Assembly: GCF_023336755.1 (NCBI RefSeq)
Contig: NZ_JALZWP010000011.1
Coordinates: 1-64,000, forward strand
Length of the DNA stretch: 64,000 bases
From: Roseinatronobacter domitianus
Lineage (GTDB): Bacteria; Pseudomonadota; Alphaproteobacteria; Rhodobacterales; Rhodobacteraceae
Direction of reading: 5' to 3'
Positions 43,796 through 52,439 of the stretch are shown here, in pieces. The position numbers and the translations under genes are program-made. The notes beneath the pieces are model-generated. The model did not search any database. It was not told the origin of the DNA and worked only from the letters and a program-made list of their open reading frames with translations. Each line of letters begins with the position of its first letter. Position 1 is the stretch's first letter.

Positions 43796-44815
43796 TTAGC
43801 GGAAGGGTGGTGCGTACAGCAGGCCGCCTTGGGTCCACTGTGCGTTCAGACCGCGAGCAAGGCCAATCGGGGTTTGCTCACCAATGGTCGAGGCGAAGAT
43901 TTCGCCATAGTTGCCTGCCGCAGAGATCGCACGCACGGCCCAGTCATTTTCCAGACCAAGCATCGCACCCAGTTCACCAGCGCTGCCCAACATCCGGTTG
44001 ATTTCCGGGTTGTCAGTGCCAGCAGCCAACTCTTCGATATTGGCAGAGGTGACGCCGAGCTCTTCAGCTGCGATAAGCGCATTCAAGGTCCAACGGACAA
44101 TGTCTGCCCACTGGTCGTCACCCTGACGCACGGCTGGCCCAAGCGGCTCTTTCGAGATGATCTCGGGCAGGATTGCGTGGTTACCCGGCTCCGGGAAGGA
44201 CGCGCGCGTTGCAGCCAGACCCGATGCGTCGGTGGTGTAAACGTCACAGGCGCCAGCCAGATACTGCTGCTGTGCTTCGGCATTGGTTTCGATCGGAACC
44301 GGCTCATAGCTCATGCCGTTGACACGGAAGAAATCAGCAAGGTTCAGTTCCGTCGTGGTGCCGGTCTGGATGCAGACGGTCGCGCCGTCCAGTTCCATCG
44401 CAGAGCTGACGCCCAACTCGCGGTTCACCATGAAGCCCTGACCGTCATAATAGTTGACGCCAGCGAAGGTGAAATTGAGGTCCACATCACGCGAGAAGGT
44501 CCACGTGGTGTTGCGGGCCAGCATGTCGATTTCGCCCGATGCCAACGCCGAGAAGCGTGTTTGGCCGGTGGTCGAGACGAAGTTGACAGCCATCGGGTCG
44601 CCCAGCACAGCAGCGGCTACTGCGCGGCAAACCGCCACGTCAAAGCCCTGCCAGACGCCATTTGCATCAGGAGCCGAGAAGCCAGCCAAACCGGTGGACA
44701 CGCCACACGCAATTTCGCCATTCGATTGCACGGTTTCCAACGTCGATTGGGCGCTTGCAGCACCAGCCAGAAGTGCGGATGCAGCAATAGTGCCGTAAAA
44801 TACGGATTTTCTCAT
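43796..44815 (-). CDS. bztA: Periplasmic glutamate/aspartate-type binding protein BztA
   Basis: A 339-residue binding protein with a signal peptide (residues 1-22, ending GAASAQ). The body shows GVSTGLAGFSAPDANGVWQG, AVNFVSTTGQTRFSALASGE, IDMLARNTTWTFSRD and TVCIQTGTTTELNLADFF, matching family 3 amino acid binding proteins close to BztA and AapJ. It captures glutamate, glutamine, aspartate or asparagine for BztBCD. It is the first gene of the operon and is followed by a terminator-like hairpin. Import of acidic amino acids could feed the amino donor pool of the bhc cycle; that link is inference. Confidence 0.93.
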   Translation of the reverse strand: MRKSVFYGTIAASALLAGAASAQSTLETVQSNGEIACGVSTGLAGFSAPDANGVWQGFDVAVCRAVAAAVLGDPMAVNFVSTTGQTRFSALASGEIDMLARNTTWTFSRDVDLNFTFAGVNYYDGQGFMVNRELGVSSAMELDGATVCIQTGTTTELNLADFFRVNGMSYEPVPIETNAEAQQQYLAGACDVYTTDASGLAATRASFPEPGNHAILPEIISKEPLGPAVRQGDDQWADIVRWTLNALIAAEELGVTSANIEELAAGTDNPEINRMLGSAGELGAMLGLENDWAVRAISAAGNYGEIFASTIGEQTPIGLARGLNAQWTQGGLLYAPPFR

Positions 44816-44895
44816 TGTTTCCTCTCTGTTGACGCCGCCTTGGCGGCGGTCTGCCCTTGTGGGCGATTAGCGATGGCGCATTTTTCACCATCTGC

Positions 44896-45153
44896 CTAAT
44901 CAATCTGCGACAAGCTTGGCCAAACGGTCAAGCCGTTAAACAGGTTATACCCTACAATTCGCAACATTTGCCTGTGAAAGGGGCAGGTCACAGGCAAAGT
45001 GTCGTGTCTTGTCCAAGAAAACACCCCATCGGCAATTCGGTCATATGCGTGCAGCCTGCCGAACAACGCGACATTAGGATGCGCCATCACCTGTTCAAAG
45101 GCGACATACCTTGGCGAGACAGGCTTGCGCGGCTTACGCGGCAAGGGAGGCAA
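44896..45153 (-). CDS. Possible small protein of unknown function
   Basis: An 85-codon open frame in the 410-base gap between bztA (44815) and the tRNA-Cys gene. The N-terminus is basic and proline-rich (PPLPRKPRKPVSPRY); the rest shows no motif I know. No strong ribosome site precedes the ATG at 45153, and other frames are open too, so it may not be expressed. The remaining bases of this gap hold only the expected bztA promoter region. Confidence 0.25.
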   Translation of the reverse strand: MPPLPRKPRKPVSPRYVAFEQVMAHPNVALFGRLHAYDRIADGVFSWTRHDTLPVTCPFHRQMLRIVGYNLFNGLTVWPSLSQID

Positions 45154-45225
45154 CGACAGCGGACCAATATCGCGAAGCAGCTTCGCGCTTTGGCTGCGGA
45201 TGATTTATCCGAAAGGCTGGAAAGC

Positions 45226-45299
45226 TGGAGGCGAGTACCGGAATCGAACCGGTGTACACGGATTTGCAATCCGCTGCGTAACCACTCCGCCAACTCGCC
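45226..45299 (-). tRNA. tRNA-Cys (GCA)
   Basis: On the minus strand a complete cloverleaf can be folded: the acceptor stem GGCGAGT/ACTCGCC, anticodon stem GGATT-GCA-AATCC with anticodon GCA, and T-arm with GGTTCGATTCC. The discriminator is U and a CCA end is encoded at 45226-45228. The 5' end is at 45299. Confidence 0.95.
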
Positions 45300-45335
45300 T
45301 CTGGATGCCGGAACTAGGGACTTGTCAGACAGACG

Positions 45336-45719
45336 TCAAGTGCGCTTCGCAGTCAGCGGCCCGATTCTGGTGCCAGCCAGAACATGCACATGTAGGTGTG
45401 GCACTTCCTGCATCCCGTCAGGCCCGGCATTCGAAATCAGCCGGTATCCCGCCTGTTCATTGGTCGGGCACACCCCAAGCTGCACACAGACAGCGCCGAC
45501 CGCGCGGGTGAAATCCACAATCTCTGCATCCGATGCCATGTCTGCGAAATGATCGTAATTCACATAGGCACCCTTGGGGATGACCAGCACATGGTGCGGG
45601 GCATGCGGGGCAATATCGTGAAAGGCCAGAGTGTGCTCGGTCTCTGCGACCTTGTTGCAGGGGATTTCACCTCGCAATATCTTGGCGAAAATGTTTTGGT
45701 CGTCATAGGTGTAGGGCAT
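45336..45719 (-). CDS. HIT-family nucleotide hydrolase (HINT type)
   Basis: A 127-residue protein starting at the ATG at 45719 (GGAAGG upstream). The histidine triad is seen as HLHVHVLAG near residues 107-115, with IFAKILRGEIPCNKV at the N-terminus. HINT proteins hydrolyse AMP-lysine or nucleoside phosphoramidates. The open frame extends 58 codons upstream but the family begins here. It is separated from the divergent sulfotransferase gene by 68 bases. Confidence 0.93.
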   Translation of the reverse strand: MPYTYDDQNIFAKILRGEIPCNKVAETEHTLAFHDIAPHAPHHVLVIPKGAYVNYDHFADMASDAEIVDFTRAVGAVCVQLGVCPTNEQAGYRLISNAGPDGMQEVPHLHVHVLAGTRIGPLTAKRT

Positions 45720-45787
45720 GGAACCTTCCGGCGTTCTGGCTTTTTCAAGATGATACGCGCCTGACGGTCCAAAGGAAAGGGACAGCC

Positions 45788-46630
45788 ATGCAAAGGCCCG
45801 CGAGCGGTATGAGTTTGCATCCCGGCCGACTGGCTGGCGGTCGTGCGTCGCGGACATGCGCGTTGGTCTACCGAGAGGTGCCGAAAGCGGCATGCTCGAC
45901 CATAGGCCAGCTTCTATATCACGCCGATCATGGCAACTTCTTCACGGGCGATATTCACGATGCCGGCCCCGAAGCCTTGCAATGGCCGGACCCGGCCTTC
46001 GACACTGCCCTTGGCCAGCCCGATCGTATGATTTTCGCGGCAGTGCGGAACCCCTATTCGCGGCTATTGGCCTGCTTTTTCGACAAAGTCAGTACCCAGC
46101 AGCGTGACGGCAGTTTCTACAGGGGGAACTTGCGCGACGTGCTGACACAGCATTATGGCGCTGATCTGGACGCCAAGGCAGATCCGCGCCCGGCCTTCCG
46201 GCGTTTTGTGCTGTTCATACGCGACACGCTGCGCAACCGGGACAGGTTTTGGTATGATCGCCACTGGACCCCGCAAGCGCAGCACTTGCGGTCTTTCACG
46301 GTGAACGGGCTGCTGTTCGATCACCTGTTCACAGTCGAAACCTTCGCCAGCGGGGTCGCGCCGATCTTGACACGGATACCACCCGACAGGCGGCCTGCCC
46401 TGTTGCCCCGGTTCAACGTCACCCGCAGACCCGACCTGCCGACCGAAAGCTACTTCGACGACCTGACCCTGCATCTTGTGCACGAGATTTACCGTTGGGA
46501 TTTCGACCTGTTCGGCTACGCAGCTTTCGAACCTGCCCAGCGAACCGCGACGCACCCGCTGGATCTGGACGCGATCAATCAACGCCTGGCAGATCCGCAT
46601 CCGCCGCATTGGGCCTGTCTGGGCGGCTAG
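45788..46630 (+). CDS. Sulfotransferase-family protein (HNK-1/carbohydrate sulfotransferase type)
   Basis: A 280-residue protein. The PAPS-binding signatures of Golgi-type sulfotransferases are visible: the 5'-phosphosulfate loop as YREVPKAACSTIGQLL (residues about 28-43) and the 3'-phosphate site as FAAVRNPYSRLLACFFDK (about 82-99). Bacterial members usually sulfate surface sugars. No signal peptide is evident. An internal ATG at residue 8 is an alternative start. It is a single gene that converges with the lytic transglycosylase gene (6-base gap). The acceptor is unknown. Confidence 0.82.
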   Translation: MQRPASGMSLHPGRLAGGRASRTCALVYREVPKAACSTIGQLLYHADHGNFFTGDIHDAGPEALQWPDPAFDTALGQPDRMIFAAVRNPYSRLLACFFDKVSTQQRDGSFYRGNLRDVLTQHYGADLDAKADPRPAFRRFVLFIRDTLRNRDRFWYDRHWTPQAQHLRSFTVNGLLFDHLFTVETFASGVAPILTRIPPDRRPALLPRFNVTRRPDLPTESYFDDLTLHLVHEIYRWDFDLFGYAAFEPAQRTATHPLDLDAINQRLADPHPPHWACLGG

Positions 46631-46636
46631 CCGGGA

Positions 46637-48607
46637 TCAACGACCCCGGATCAGACTTTCAAGTCCAATCGGCTGCACGCTGCCTGCCAGGCGGCTGCGA
46701 TAGACGACCTGCGATTCGGCGACACGCATGATGTAGTTGCGGGTTTCAGCGAAGGGCACCCGTTCCACCCATGACACGAAATCCACCCGTGGGTCGCGCG
46801 GGTCGCCAATTTCGGACACCCAGCGGCGCGGACGCCCCGGCCCGGCATTATACCCTGCCGCGACCAACCCCAATGAGGGCCCGAATTCATCACGCAACTC
46901 GGCAAGATAGGCGGCCCCCAGCCGCATGTTCAGGGCGGGATCAAGCGTCAGGTCCAGCGGATCGAACGCAACCGCCAGTTTGCGCGCCATCATCTGCCCG
47001 GTGCCCGGCAAAAGCTGCATCAGGCCGCGTGCGTCTGCGCGGCTGCGCGCGCGGGGGTCAAATTCGCTTTCGCGCCGCGTAATTGCAAGGATCAGGTCCG
47101 CCGGTGCAGAGCTTGCATCCACGGGCTCGGCGGGCAGCGGGAAATAGGCGCGTGGCAGAACAATGCCGTTTTGAACCGCGATCTTGGCCAGTTTCAACGC
47201 GAAATTCGGTTCGTTCCAAGCCAGCATCAGGTCAGTCAGCGCACCAAGTTCGGCCTCTGCCGTTAATTGCGTGGCCAGATGCATCAAAAAGCGGCGTGCC
47301 TCATACCAGTCGCCCATATCGTAAAGCAGCTTGGCAGCCGCCAGCAGATCAGACTGGGCCAAAGCCGTTTCTTGCCAATCAGGATAGACCGGGCCATCGA
47401 TCAACGCCGCGTCAAAAGACAGTCCGATCCGGTCGGCGGCCAGTTGCCCGTAATAGGCTGTCTGATGTTCTGCCGCGAATTCATAAGCCGCCCGCGCCGA
47501 GATCGGGTCGCCCGAAGCCTCATGGGCGCGCCCTTCCCAATAGCCCGCCCGACCCAAAGAGATTGGGCTGGACACACGCACCCGCAAGGCACGAAAATGT
47601 TCCAGCGCCTGTTGCGGGTCGTCCAGATGCTCCAGGGCCAAGAAACCGGCCAGAAATGCCAGATCGACGAAAGCGATCCCGTCTTCCAGCCCATTTGGTG
47701 TGGCAAGGGCATAGGCCTTGGCATAGTCGCCATCCGACATTGCACCGCGCACAAGTGCCACGCGCCGCGACGTCCAAGCCTCGGGGCGCCCCAAACCTTC
47801 AGGCGCGCGCGATTGCTGCAACATCAGGTCGGCGGCGCTGTCGCGGCTAACCTGGTCATAGCGAAAATCGAACCGGTCATGAGCAAGGCCCGGATGGTTG
47901 CGCAAAGGTTCTGGAACTGCGGCCACAAGTGCGTCCACCCCCGATTGCCGCTGCTGAAGCGCAATACGCGCACGGGCCAGCGCCTGCCGGTCAGGATCAA
48001 TGCGTGGCAGGCTGCGTTCCGCCGCGTCGCGCGCGCCATCCCATAGCAGCGCGTCCACCCGATCTGCATGCAGGGCGCTTAGTTCATCGCTGAATGCGTC
48101 AAGCAATCGCCCCTCGGAATCGTCCGTCAGTGGCGCCTCAAGCCATAGGTTGCGCGCCAAGGCATTTGCGCGTCCCCGGTCAACCTCGCGCAGGGCAAAG
48201 GCCAAGGCAAACCTGCCCTCATGCGTTACAGGGGCCCGTCCTTCGAAAAACCCCCGCACCTGCGCGGCATCGGCATTTTCCAATTCCGCTTCGGCCACGC
48301 GTTGCAACCGATCTGCCAAGGGCCAATGCGCGTGACCATCCAGAAAGCGCGCATAGGCTTCCAAACTTCCGGTGCCGTTGCGCAGGAATGTCCAGTCCAC
48401 AAGGCTCTCAGCGACCGCCCCCAAGGGCGCCAATGGCCTGCGCGCGGCGTCCAGATCACCCGCTTGCGCGGCGTCCAGAGCGTTCCCCAATACCCCCAAA
48501 ATACGCGGTGGAGGCGGCGTGTCTTGCGAGAGCACGGGCGATACCCCAATGCCCAAGCCCACGAAAAGGCAGGCTGTCGCCCATGTCTTGGCGCGGCGCA
48601 GTTGCAT
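46637..48607 (-). CDS. Soluble lytic murein transglycosylase (Slt family)
   Basis: A 656-residue periplasmic enzyme starting at the ATG at 48607 with GAGGAG upstream. Residues 1-26 are a signal peptide. A long alpha-superhelical region (about 40-470) is followed by the catalytic SLT domain: ILAITRRESEFDPRARSRAD with the catalytic Glu, ARGLMQLLPGTGQMM, and VAAGYNAGPGRPRRW. It cleaves peptidoglycan glycan strands to 1,6-anhydro ends during wall turnover. Divergent from dapA; their promoters share 110 bases. Confidence 0.94.
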   Translation of the reverse strand: MQLRRAKTWATACLFVGLGIGVSPVLSQDTPPPPRILGVLGNALDAAQAGDLDAARRPLAPLGAVAESLVDWTFLRNGTGSLEAYARFLDGHAHWPLADRLQRVAEAELENADAAQVRGFFEGRAPVTHEGRFALAFALREVDRGRANALARNLWLEAPLTDDSEGRLLDAFSDELSALHADRVDALLWDGARDAAERSLPRIDPDRQALARARIALQQRQSGVDALVAAVPEPLRNHPGLAHDRFDFRYDQVSRDSAADLMLQQSRAPEGLGRPEAWTSRRVALVRGAMSDGDYAKAYALATPNGLEDGIAFVDLAFLAGFLALEHLDDPQQALEHFRALRVRVSSPISLGRAGYWEGRAHEASGDPISARAAYEFAAEHQTAYYGQLAADRIGLSFDAALIDGPVYPDWQETALAQSDLLAAAKLLYDMGDWYEARRFLMHLATQLTAEAELGALTDLMLAWNEPNFALKLAKIAVQNGIVLPRAYFPLPAEPVDASSAPADLILAITRRESEFDPRARSRADARGLMQLLPGTGQMMARKLAVAFDPLDLTLDPALNMRLGAAYLAELRDEFGPSLGLVAAGYNAGPGRPRRWVSEIGDPRDPRVDFVSWVERVPFAETRNYIMRVAESQVVYRSRLAGSVQPIGLESLIRGR

Positions 48608-48717
48608 GGCAACTCCTCTTTTGAGCTTGAAAATCATGCAGCTTCGTTCTAACCGCCACAAATCCTGCGACAACACACAATCGCGCAATCGGGCGCGCAA
48701 CCTTGGGGGACAGGCAC

Positions 48718-49596
48718 ATGCAGATCAGGGGTTCGATACCGGCTTTGGTCACACCCTTGAAAGATGATGGGCTGGACCTTGATGCGTTGCATACCCTTGT
48801 GAACTGGCAGATCGCCGAAGGTTCACACGGTCTGGTGCCTGTGGGGACAACCGGCGAAAGCCCGACGCTCAGCCATGATGAGCATAAGCGGGTTATCGAA
48901 GAGGTCGTGCAGGCAGCGGCGGGCCGCGTGCCGGTGATCGCGGGTGCCGGGTCCAACAACACGACCGAGGCGATTGGATTTCTGCGCCATGCCGAGGCGG
49001 TCGGCGCCGATGCTGCCCTAGTCGTCACACCCTATTACAACAAGCCGACGCAAGACGGATTGATCGCGCATTTCACCGCGCTGCACGATTCATGCGATCT
49101 GCCAATCATCATCTACAACATCCCCGGTCGCTCCGTGGTCGACATGATGCCCGATACGATGGCGCGTCTGGCAGAGCTGCCCCGCATCATCGGGGTAAAG
49201 GACGCCACCGGCAGGCTGGAACGCGTCAGCTTGCAACGCATGACGTGCGGCCCCGATTTCATCCAGCTTTCGGGCGAGGATGCAACCGCGCCGGGGTTCA
49301 ATGCCCAGGGCGGGATAGGCTGCATTTCGGTTACGGCAAACGTGGCACCTAGACTGTGCGCCGAATTTCAAGAGGCGACACTGACAGGTGATTATGCCCG
49401 CGCGCTGGAAATTCACGACCGGCTGATGCCTTTGCATGTGGCGATTTTTGCCGAACCGGGGCTGGTTGGTGCGAAATACGGCCTGTCGCGTCTGGGCAAA
49501 TGCCGCACCGATGTTCGCCTGCCGTTGCTCGGCCTGACGGCAGCCGCACAGGCGCGCATGGATGCCGCCATGCGCCATGCCGGGTTGCTCAATTAA
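48718..49596 (+). CDS. dapA: 4-hydroxy-tetrahydrodipicolinate synthase
   Basis: DapA condenses pyruvate and aspartate semialdehyde, the first committed step to lysine and diaminopimelate. The 292-residue protein from the ATG at 48718 (GGGGGA upstream) has the usual length. Signatures are [18 protein letters not shown], the tyrosine in [11 protein letters not shown] and the Schiff-base lysine in IIGVKDATG. Its last eight bases overlap the convergent exonuclease/phosphatase-type gene. Confidence 0.96.
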   Translation: MQIRGSIPALVTPLKDDGLDLDALHTLVNWQIAEGSHGLVPVGTTGESPTLSHDEHKRVIEEVVQAAAGRVPVIAGAGSNNTTEAIGFLRHAEAVGADAALVVTPYYNKPTQDGLIAHFTALHDSCDLPIIIYNIPGRSVVDMMPDTMARLAELPRIIGVKDATGRLERVSLQRMTCGPDFIQLSGEDATAPGFNAQGGIGCISVTANVAPRLCAEFQEATLTGDYARALEIHDRLMPLHVAIFAEPGLVGAKYGLSRLGKCRTDVRLPLLGLTAAAQARMDAAMRHAGLLN

Positions 49597-50596
49597 GCGA
49601 TAGGTCGACCCAGACCGGTTTATGCGCGGTGTTCGTAGCTTTAAGCAAATCTGCCAAAGGCGTGTCCGGCAGCGGCCATAGCACACCCGATGCGTGCACC
49701 GTCACATCAGATGACGGCAGAACATAGCTGACCCGTAAATTTCCCTGCGGGCCATCCCAGTCCACAGTGTCGTGCTCTGGCGGGCCAAGATGGTCGGGGT
49801 CGGCAGCCAACTTTCCGCCCGGCCCGGATGGACGTGGGTCTTGCAGCCGCGGATGAGCAAGCAGGTGGCGCATCGCGTCTGACATGCCGTCCCCGTCGAA
49901 CGGGTCAAGATTGCTGCCGCCGACCAGAATGAAAGGGGCATCCGGCGGCACATCCGCCAATTTTCCCGACAGCCAAAGCGACCAGAACGCGGATTCGTCA
50001 TGGTTGCGGTTCAGATTGCGGTCAGGATGGTCGCCAAACCGTGGCGGACCCGCATGATAGGCCAGCAGCCAGAGTTCCGCGCCAGTTGGCAACAGGACAG
50101 GCAAGGCAATATGTGCGACACTCGACAAGCGGTGCACCGCAAGTTGCGACGAGGTTGCGCCGGAAAACAGCCGGGCATCGGGCACATCGCGCCAGAGCGT
50201 TTGACTGAAATCACGCAACCTCTCAGTTGCCCATGGATGCTTCGACAAAAGTAACAATGCCCGCGCACCCGGATATCCTCCGTAACCATGCGCGTCGTCT
50301 TCGCCATGCGCCCAGCCATCGCCGTTCAGGTCAACCCCGCTTGGCATACCGGCGTTCGGGGTGGGCGCCAACATATGGGGCATATGATGACCCTGTTCGG
50401 CAATCAGGCTATTGAACGCAGCCGCCGTGTGGCCTTGCGCGTCATAGTCCACACCGGACAAGACCAGAATGTCAGGCACGAGCCCGGCAATGACCTGCGC
50501 CATCGCAACAGTATTCGGGCGTCGCTCCAGAATTGCTCCCAAGGCAGCCCCCGGCCCGGCTGCGGCAAAGTCGATCCGCCAGAAAGCAACGCGCAA
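49589..50596 (-). CDS. Endonuclease/exonuclease/phosphatase-family protein, probably exported; start unresolved
   Basis: At least 335 residues from a TTG at 50596. Family features are RVAFWRIDF at the N-terminus, [33 protein letters not shown] and [20 protein letters not shown] with the Asn and Asp of the active site. Upstream of the TTG the same frame encodes AVCLFLICLCGPVAA, a signal-peptide-like stretch, but no ATG, GTG or TTG begins it. A basic lead (MQRKRQLCLC, from a TTG at 50702) is present in another frame, so an indel or unusual start is possible. Substrate is unknown. Overlaps dapA by eight bases. Confidence 0.75.
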   Translation of the reverse strand: MRVAFWRIDFAAAGPGAALGAILERRPNTVAMAQVIAGLVPDILVLSGVDYDAQGHTAAAFNSLIAEQGHHMPHMLAPTPNAGMPSGVDLNGDGWAHGEDDAHGYGGYPGARALLLLSKHPWATERLRDFSQTLWRDVPDARLFSGATSSQLAVHRLSSVAHIALPVLLPTGAELWLLAYHAGPPRFGDHPDRNLNRNHDESAFWSLWLSGKLADVPPDAPFILVGGSNLDPFDGDGMSDAMRHLLAHPRLQDPRPSGPGGKLAADPDHLGPPEHDTVDWDGPQGNLRVSYVLPSSDVTVHASGVLWPLPDTPLADLLKATNTAHKPVWVDLSLN

Positions 50597-50649
50597 GGAA
50601 TTTCCATCCGGAGCCGGCGGAAAGGCCGCGACCGGCCCGCACAGGCAAA

Positions 50650-51618
50650 TCAGGAATAGGCAGACCGCGCAGGCAAAGGCACAGCTGCCTCTTCCTCTGC
50701 AATGCGGCGGCGTTGCAGGCGGATCAGTTGTGCGACACGATACATCGCGATGCCGCGCATAATCAGGCTGAACGGAATGAATGCCCAGAATGCCACCCCC
50801 CAGACCAGCGTTAGACCCACTTCAAACGTGATGGGCTGCACCAGCAAGCTGGAAAGATGCAGCAACACCGGCAACGAGAATGGCAGAACAAGCCCTAACA
50901 GACCGTTAATCTGCGCATCCCGCTCTAGTCGCTGCACGACATCGACCCCTTTGGTCGGGTCAAAATTGGGCAAATTGATCCAGACATTGAAGGAACTGCC
51001 CTTCGCGGGCCAATACCCCGTTGCCATCGCGCCGATAAACACCAGCAGGCCGACAAAGCACATGACGAAAGCCAGAGCCGCGCTTGCCATTACGTTCAGC
51101 AGATGCTCGACCGGCAAGCCCTGCGGCAAGGACAAGACCAAAAGACGGATCGGACTGAAGCTAAAATCGAACGCCGAAGCCAGCCAAAGCGCAGTTGCGC
51201 CCAGCGCGCCACCATCGCCACTCTCAAGCCCGCGCTGCAACAAGGCCAGCGCAAGAACAACGGCAACCAACATACCGAAACGCAAGCGGTTATAGGGCTT
51301 GGCATCCCGAAACTCTATCAATCCAGGATAGGCAGCGGCATATTCCGCCATGACAACCGCAGCGGAAATCAGCGCAATCAGCGTTGCCGCCTGCGCGACA
51401 TCCTGCGAGATTGCGGGCAACAACATTGCCGGCAGCAAAACGAAGGCCGCGACCAGCAGGCCGCGCAAGAAACTTTGTGCCACATGTGACATGGACGCTC
51501 GACTGCCTCGTCTCGGTGCCTGATGCAGAGTTGATCCCCGCAACGTTTTCATTGTTCTCAGTTTTTCGGTCAGTCCGTTAAAACGGAACTGCCTTAATGT
51601 TGACACAATGTTGCTCAT
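50650..51618 (-). CDS. Integral membrane protein of unknown function
   Basis: Up to 322 residues with about seven hydrophobic segments, for example GLLVAAFVLLPAMLLPAI, AATLIALISAAVVMAEYAAA, GMLVAVVLALALLQRG, FVMCFVGLLVFIGAMATGY and GLVLPFSLPVLLHLSSLLV. A soluble stretch SFNVWINLPNFDPTKGVDVV lies between two of them. I do not recognise a family; similar membrane proteins occur in Rhodobacterales. The start is uncertain: ATGs at 51618, 51552 and 51492 are possible, the last placing the first helix near the N-terminus. Confidence 0.7.
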   Translation of the reverse strand: MSNIVSTLRQFRFNGLTEKLRTMKTLRGSTLHQAPRRGSRASMSHVAQSFLRGLLVAAFVLLPAMLLPAISQDVAQAATLIALISAAVVMAEYAAAYPGLIEFRDAKPYNRLRFGMLVAVVLALALLQRGLESGDGGALGATALWLASAFDFSFSPIRLLVLSLPQGLPVEHLLNVMASAALAFVMCFVGLLVFIGAMATGYWPAKGSSFNVWINLPNFDPTKGVDVVQRLERDAQINGLLGLVLPFSLPVLLHLSSLLVQPITFEVGLTLVWGVAFWAFIPFSLIMRGIAMYRVAQLIRLQRRRIAEEEAAVPLPARSAYS

Positions 51619-51711
51619 TTTTGGTCATCCTAGCAAGAGGCACTCTTACTATCCGGAAGAGATGAGGCAATTTCGAGTTCGAACTGTCGCGTCTTTGCAT
51701 CAAATTTGTGG

Positions 51712-51740
51712 AAAAAAAACGGCACCAAAATAAGGTGCCG
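51712..51740 (-). terminator. Intrinsic terminator of leuD
   Basis: CGGCACC (51720-51726) and GGTGCCG (51734-51740) form a 7-bp stem with a 7-base loop, followed on the minus strand by eight T residues (plus-strand A-run 51712-51719). It lies 25 bases after the leuD stop. Confidence 0.85.
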
Positions 51741-51765
51741 CTGGAAAATCGTTATATTTCAGGAT

Positions 51766-52371
51766 TCAGACCCAAGGACGAGCTTGTGCCGCCTGCGCCT
51801 CAAAAGCGTCAATTGAAGCTACTTTCTCAAGCGACAAGCCAATATCGTCCAACCCGTTCAGCAGACAATGCTTCTTGAACGGGTCAATCTCGAAGTTGAA
51901 CACGCGGCCGTCGGCCCCGGTGACGGTCTGTTCGGCCAGATCCACGGTGATGCGCGCATTCTCGCCCTTGCGAGCGTCTTCCATCAGCGAGTCCACTTGC
52001 TCTTGCGGCAAAACGATCGGCAGAATGCCGTTCTTGAAGCAGTTATTGTAAAATATATCGGCAAAGCTGGTCGAAACCACACAACGGATCCCGAAATCAA
52101 GAAGCGCCCAAGGTGCGTGTTCGCGCGACGAGCCGCAGCCGAAATTGTCGCCCGCGACAAGGATCTGCGCGTTGCGATAGGCTGGTTGGTTCAGCACGAA
52201 ATCGGGGATTTCTGCACCGTCTTGCGTGTAGCGCATCTCGTCGAACAGATTAACGCCCAAACCCGACCGTTTAATGGTCTTCAGGAATTGCTTGGGAATA
52301 ATCATGTCGGTGTCGATATTGACCAGCGGCATGGGTGCTGCGACGCCTGTGAGGGTGGTGAATTTTTCCAT
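51766..52371 (-). CDS. leuD: 3-isopropylmalate dehydratase small subunit
   Basis: LeuD forms the swivel subunit of isopropylmalate isomerase with LeuC in leucine synthesis. The 201-residue protein from the ATG at 52371 (AGGAGAAG upstream) has [17 protein letters not shown] near the N-terminus and the family signature [20 protein letters not shown]. It follows leuC across a 68-base gap that holds a dispersed repeat. Confidence 0.96.
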   Translation of the reverse strand: MEKFTTLTGVAAPMPLVNIDTDMIIPKQFLKTIKRSGLGVNLFDEMRYTQDGAEIPDFVLNQPAYRNAQILVAGDNFGCGSSREHAPWALLDFGIRCVVSTSFADIFYNNCFKNGILPIVLPQEQVDSLMEDARKGENARITVDLAEQTVTGADGRVFNFEIDPFKKHCLLNGLDDIGLSLEKVASIDAFEAQAAQARPWV

Positions 52372-52391
52372 AGGTCTTCTCCTGGCTGGAA

Positions 52392-52438
52392 GAACTGGGG
52401 CTTTGCCCCAGACCCCAGGATATTTTTGCAAGGATGAA
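52392..52438. repeat. Dispersed intergenic repeat, copy 4 (inverted), with hairpin
   Basis: Read on the minus strand it begins ATTTCATCCTTGCAAAAATA, continues TCCTGGGGTC, and ends in the hairpin TGGGGC-AAA-GCCCCA. It fills the leuC-leuD gap. It matches copies at 11311, 21910 and 37753. Confidence 0.65.
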
Positions 52439-52439
52439 A

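Noticed and set aside
44857-45552. A 231-codon open frame across the tRNA-Cys gene
   Set aside because: It runs antisense through a complete tRNA gene and into the HIT gene; coding is very unlikely.
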